Assembly (NCBI RefSeq): GCF_009746125.1
Contig: NZ_CP041352.1
Span: 4,014,436 to 4,078,435 of the forward strand
Source: Casimicrobium huifangae
GTDB taxonomy: Bacteria; Pseudomonadota; Gammaproteobacteria; Burkholderiales; Casimicrobiaceae
DNA length: 64,000 bases
Direction of reading: 5' to 3'
The notes below the pieces were generated by a model. That model did not search any database and was not told the origin of the DNA. It saw only the letters and a list, made by a program, of their open reading frames with translations. Every line of letters begins with the position of its first letter. The first letter of the stretch is position 1. Shown here one piece after another: positions 61,283-64,000 of this stretch. The translations under genes were made by a program, and so were the position numbers.

Positions 61283-61696
61283 ATGCAATTTCTCTACAAC
61301 AACTGGATGCTCGTGCTGATCATGTTCATGTCGGGCGCGATGCTGCTGTTTCCGCTGGTGCAGCGCCGGGCTTCGGGCATGACCGAAGTCGGCAACGTGC
61401 GTCTGACCCACTTGATCAACCGCGAGGGGGCATCCGTGCTTGACGTCCGCGAGACGCGCGAGATGGACGCCGGCAAGATCGTGGGCGCCATTCACGTGCC
61501 GCTGTCGCAACTGAAAGACCGCGCCGATTCGCTGGGCTGCGACAAGGACAAGCCGCTGGTCGTCTATTGCGCCCGCGGCCAGCGATCGGTGATGGCAGGC
61601 AGCACCTTGAAAGCTGCGGGTTACACCCAACTTTTCAATCTCAACGGTGGCTTCAAGGCATGGTCCGAAGCGGGGCTGCCCGTCGAGAAGGTGTAA
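61283..61696 (+). CDS. Membrane-anchored rhodanese-like protein
   Basis: The 137-aa protein has one N-terminal membrane segment (WMLVLIMFMSGAMLLFPLV) and a single rhodanese domain: LDVRETREMDAGKIVGAIHV, then the active loop VVYCARGQRSVMAG with Cys, and FNLNGGFKAW. It is probably tethered at the inner membrane facing the cytoplasm. Position ahead of grxC and secB is conserved in betaproteobacteria. It lies 6 bp before grxC, in one operon. Confidence 0.93.
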   Translation: MQFLYNNWMLVLIMFMSGAMLLFPLVQRRASGMTEVGNVRLTHLINREGASVLDVRETREMDAGKIVGAIHVPLSQLKDRADSLGCDKDKPLVVYCARGQRSVMAGSTLKAAGYTQLFNLNGGFKAWSEAGLPVEKV

Positions 61697-61702
61697 GCAG
61701 CT

Positions 61703-61960
61703 ATGGCAAAAGTGATCATGTATTCAACGGGGGTCTGCCCCTACTGCATCCAGGCGGAGCGGTTGCTCAAGGCCAAGGGTGTGGCCGACATCGAGAAAAT
61801 CCGCGTGGATCTGCAACCGGGGCTGCGTGAAGCCATGATCGAGAAGACTGGCCGCCGCACCGTACCGCAAATCTACATTGGCGAAACCCACGTCGGCGGT
61901 TTCGACGACCTTTCGGCGCTCGACCGCGCCGGTGGTCTCGATCCATTGCTTGCCGCCTGA
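61703..61960 (+). CDS. grxC: Glutaredoxin 3
   Basis: The 85-aa glutathione-dependent thiol oxidoreductase has the active site CPYC (STGVCPYCIQAERLL), the cis-Pro loop RTVPQIYIGETHVGG and the C-terminal DDLSALDRAGGLDPLL. This is the standard GrxC length and motif set. It lies 6 bp after the rhodanese gene and 80 bp before secB. Confidence 0.95.
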   Translation: MAKVIMYSTGVCPYCIQAERLLKAKGVADIEKIRVDLQPGLREAMIEKTGRRTVPQIYIGETHVGGFDDLSALDRAGGLDPLLAA

Positions 61961-62040
61961 AGTCGCCATAACGTGACCTGTCCCGCGTCTTTGCGCCCGG
62001 CTAGAATGTCGGGTTAAACCTCGTTTTCTGAAAGCACATC

Positions 62041-62520
62041 ATGGCCGACGCGCCCGCACAACAACAAGATCCAAACGCTCCGCACTTCTCGATCGAAAAG
62101 ATCTACCTGAAGGACCTGTCGGTCGAAAATCCGAACGCGCCGCAGAGCTACCTGTGGCGTGAATCGCCCACCGTGGAGATCGGCCTTGAGCAGGACCAGT
62201 CCACCATTGAAGACGGCTTCCACAACGTCTCGGTCAAGGTGACGGTCACCGCCACCATCGCCGACAAGACGATGTTCCTGGTCGAGGCAGCGATGGGCGG
62301 CATCTTCCAGATCCGCAACATTCCGGAACCCGAACTGCAACCGCTGCTGGCCGTGCACTGCGCCAACATCATCTTCCCGTACGCCCGCGAGCTGATCTCT
62401 GACGCCGTGCAGCGCATGGGCTACCCGGCGATCTATCTGCAGCCAATCAACTTCGAAGCGATCTACCAGGCCCGCGTCCAGCAGCAGCTCGAACAGGCTG
62501 CAGCGGCAACCAAGCAGTAG
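62041..62520 (+). CDS. secB: Protein-export chaperone SecB
   Basis: This 159-aa cytoplasmic chaperone keeps precursors unfolded and delivers them to SecA. FSIEKIYLKDLSVENPNAPQ is the N-terminal signature. The central strands and CANIIFPYARELISDAVQRM with YLQPINFEAIY complete the family pattern. It is probably the last gene of the rhodanese-grxC-secB set; gpsA, often next in this class, is not here. Confidence 0.97.
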   Translation: MADAPAQQQDPNAPHFSIEKIYLKDLSVENPNAPQSYLWRESPTVEIGLEQDQSTIEDGFHNVSVKVTVTATIADKTMFLVEAAMGGIFQIRNIPEPELQPLLAVHCANIIFPYARELISDAVQRMGYPAIYLQPINFEAIYQARVQQQLEQAAAATKQ

Positions 62521-62540
62521 TCACCTCCGGGCGAACAATC

Positions 62541-63002
62541 GTGACCAGTCCGCGCCAGCTCTTGCCGCTCGTTCTCGCGTTTGGCCTGAGCGCGGCTGCC
62601 GCAGTGGCGCATGCCGACTTCCGTCAGACCGTCGACAACGCGACGGTCGGTTACGAAGGTCCGTCGGCCAAGGCGACACGGCAATTCCTGTACAGCCGTG
62701 GTACGCCAGTAGAGGTCCTGGTGAGCATCGAGGGCTGGGTCAAGGTTCGCGATGCGACCGGCACGCTGGTCTGGCTGGAGCGCAAGGCGCTCGCCGACCG
62801 CAGCAACGTGCAGGTCAAGGTGCCGGTGGCCGATGTACAGGCGGCCGCCGATGCCGCCAGCCCCATTGTGTTCCGTGCCGAGCAGGGCGTGCTGCTGCAG
62901 CTCGTCACCCCGCAGCCGCCCAATGCAGGCGCCTGGGCACAGGTGCGCCACCGCGATGGTCAGACCGGCTTTGTCCGGCTCGACGCGGTCTTCGGCCTCT
63001 AG
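62541..63002 (+). CDS. Exported SH3-like domain protein
   Basis: The 153-aa product has a signal peptide (PLVLAFGLSAAAAVAHA) and bacterial SH3 features: VGYEGPSAKATRQFLYSRGT, then VEVLVSIEGWVKVRDATGTL and WLERKALAD. A second half (VFRAEQGVLLQLVTPQPPNA...WAQVRHRDGQTGFVRLDAVFG) looks like another SH3 repeat. These domains usually bind peptidoglycan or peptides in the periplasm. The start is GTG at 62541, 20 bp after secB. Confidence 0.85.
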   Translation: MTSPRQLLPLVLAFGLSAAAAVAHADFRQTVDNATVGYEGPSAKATRQFLYSRGTPVEVLVSIEGWVKVRDATGTLVWLERKALADRSNVQVKVPVADVQAAADAASPIVFRAEQGVLLQLVTPQPPNAGAWAQVRHRDGQTGFVRLDAVFGL

Positions 63003-63164
63003 CCCCGCCCATTCTCCATTAGCAGTTGTGTGCACACCGGATAACTCCGGTTGTGTTGCTGTCGCATGTCTTTTCAGGTGAATGGCGATTGACGTTGTTG
63101 CCGTCCGGAGGTAGAACCGCGGCAGACGCGGGGCATTCCCGCGCCGCCAACGACAGGAGGCTTT

Positions 63165-63368
63165 ATGAGCGTCGCTCGTGTCACCGAGATCACCGCATCA
63201 TCGAAAAAGAGCTTTGAGGATGCCCTGAATACTGGCGTTGATCGCGCCTGCAAGACGTTGAAGAACGTCGAGGGTGCCTGGGTGCAGGATCAGAAGGTGA
63301 TCATCAGGAAGGGCAAGATCGTCGAGTACCGCGTCAACATGAAGGTGACCTTCATCCTCGAGGACTGA
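63165..63368 (+). CDS. Dodecin family flavin-binding protein
   Basis: The 67-aa protein forms a hollow dodecamer that stores riboflavin or FMN. VTEITASSKKSFEDALNTGV and KNVEGAWVQDQKVIIRKGKI, with the dodecin-typical aromatic W in AWV and the C-terminal MKVTFILED, define the family. GGAGG lies about 6 bases before ATG 63165. The stop is immediately followed by the second MITE-like element. Confidence 0.94.
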   Translation: MSVARVTEITASSKKSFEDALNTGVDRACKTLKNVEGAWVQDQKVIIRKGKIVEYRVNMKVTFILED

Positions 63369-63673
63369 TTAGGGTCTGTTCACCTTATTTTCGCGAGTGC
63401 AGCGGTCGTATTTTCGATGCACGGTTAGGCGCGAAGGCCGCCGTGGTGCGGGCACGGAGCGAAGCGACAAGCTTGTCGCAAGGCCTTCGCAACAACACCG
63501 GGCGCCGCTTTTGCGTGCTCCGTGCGACACGCCCCTTCGGGTTGCCACGAGACGGCGCGTCTGCCGCGTCGCCCTGCTTGGCCGTGGAACCACCACGGCC
63601 GGCGCAGTGCTCCTTGCATCCATCGCCGTCTCGTGGCAACGCATCTCGCGAAAATAAGGTGAACAGGCCCTAG
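63369..63673. mobile_element. MITE-like element, copy 2 (305 bp, reverse orientation)
   Basis: Bounded by TTAG and CTAG, with ends GGGTCTGTTCACCTTATTTT and the mirror AAAATAAGGTGAACAGGCCC. Relative to copy 1 it is inverted and about 33 bp longer. Internal stems are kept although sequence changed: GTTGCCACGAGACGG pairs with CCGTCTCGTGGCAAC, where copy 1 has GCAAC/GTTGC. It also has its own GGAGC/GCTCC stem in the longer middle. It starts immediately after the dodecin stop codon. Confidence 0.8.
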
Positions 63674-63682
63674 CCAAAAAAA

Positions 63683-63701
63683 GAGCCCGCAAAGCGGGCT
63701 C
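63683..63701 (-). terminator. Rho-independent terminator for the minus strand
   Basis: GAGCCCGC-AAA-GCGGGCTC gives a perfect 8-bp stem with a 3-base loop. On the minus strand it is followed by seven U (the A-run at 63676-63682). It most likely ends the transcript of the 53-aa gene. Confidence 0.88.
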
Positions 63702-63721
63702 CGAGGGGATCACGAGAAATA

Positions 63722-63760
63722 CACGCGGGGGCGACCGGGGGAGGAAAACACCCCCGCGTG
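63722..63760 (-). repeat. Strong inverted repeat just after the 53-aa gene
   Basis: CACGCGGGGG and CCCCCGCGTG are perfect 10-bp arms around a 19-base loop. It begins 2 bases past the stop codon of the small gene and precedes the terminator. It probably protects the mRNA 3' end or acts as a regulatory structure. Confidence 0.7.
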
Positions 63761-63761
63761 G

Positions 63762-63923
63762 TCAGACAACAAGACGTGCCGCAGATACGCGGTCACCCAG
63801 CGCCGCGAGCTCGCGAAGCGCCTTGCTCTCACCGTCTTCGGCTGATGCGCCGGATGCGGGAGCAACGGGCTCCTGAGCTCTGTTCAGAGCGAACTCATAG
63901 GTACTGGGTGCAAACATATCCAT
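63762..63923 (-). CDS. Likely 53-aa small protein gene
   Basis: ATG 63923 has GAGG 8 bases upstream, and the frame runs 53 codons to TGA at 63762. The product starts MDMFAPSTYEFALNRAQEPV, has a Pro/Ala/Gly/Ser-rich middle and an amphipathic helical C-terminus (SKALRELAALGDRVSAARLV). It is soluble and has no Cys. The ribosome site, normal codon use and a dedicated hairpin plus terminator support it as real. No family is recognised. The rest of the window beyond 63923 appears to be its upstream region. Confidence 0.6.
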   Translation of the reverse strand: MDMFAPSTYEFALNRAQEPVAPASGASAEDGESKALRELAALGDRVSAARLVV

Positions 63924-64000
63924 GACTAACCTCACTGTGACGGTTGCTCATTAGCGGCTTCCGTGCCATTCAAATAAATAGACGCTGTATCAATGACTTA

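Noticed and set aside
63397-63713. Several frames of 60-114 codons inside the MITE-like elements
   Set aside because: They are not conserved between the two copies, and the differences keep base pairing rather than codons.

Overview
This window looks like a chromosomal segment of a betaproteobacterium, probably Burkholderiales-like. The genus cannot be fixed from the sequence. The GC content is high and there are many ATGA gene overlaps. Several gene orders are familiar from that class: ftsY / rsmD-coaD-(yfhL), gpmI / rhodanese-grxC-secB, a tesA / ybbA-ybbP divergence, ubiA, a polyhydroxyalkanoate-granule-type gene, and a MetH that lacks its homocysteine domain. No rRNA, tRNA, CRISPR array or prophage was found.

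Layout. 1-1.04 kb: the end of an esterase-like gene, then a small overlapping gene pair encoding a nucleotidyltransferase and resembling a toxin-antitoxin module. 1.1-6.4 kb: envelope and exported proteins (DUF3667, acid phosphatase, pilin-like coiled coil, periplasmic glutathione peroxidase). 6.5-14.7 kb: an orphan UgpC-type ATPase, a glycosyltransferase, ftsY / rsmD-coaD, a DUF5916 outer-membrane-type protein, a ferredoxin, a heme-binding-type protein and a MAPEG protein. 14.7-17.1 kb: a persulfide dioxygenase-rhodanese fusion facing a two-gene YeeE/YedE sulfur transporter. 17.2-31.7 kb: truncated globin, Nudix hydrolase, the ybbP-ybbA / tesA block, mnmH, DUF418, DsbA-like, SDR, C45 hydrolase, FMN glutamate synthase-like, inositol phosphatase, DUF3047 and LysE genes. 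31.8-42.4 kb: a diguanylate cyclase, two flavin reductases, ubiA, panC, a HAD phosphatase, an ABC exporter and an MFS transporter.

The most distinctive part is 42.9-53.8 kb. Three paralogous secreted proteins each carry seven delta-60 (DUF5122) repeats. Every repeat has its own cysteine pair, and all three proteins end in the same acidic DxDGDG module. Beside them lie an ECF sigma factor of the TIGR02999 type with no acidic region-2.2 motif, a secreted leucine-rich-repeat protein with a C-terminal sorting-like tail, and a membrane Ser/Thr kinase. The inferred scheme is a kinase-controlled sigma factor (as described for ECF43 EcfP/PknT) driving a surface or secreted protein set. A second kinase, paired with an OmpA-type lipoprotein, lies at 56.7-59.6 kb.

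53.9-63.4 kb returns to housekeeping genes: metH (no homocysteine domain), gpmI, rhodanese, grxC, secB, an SH3 protein and dodecin. The window ends with a likely 53-aa small-protein gene followed by two strong hairpins.

Two dispersed repeat families were found by reading. One is a 272-305 bp MITE-like element (38946-39217 and 63369-63673, opposite orientation) with YTAG ends and compensatory stem changes. The other is a family of five roughly 100-126 bp intergenic palindromes, most of them centred on AAAGTCGACTTT.
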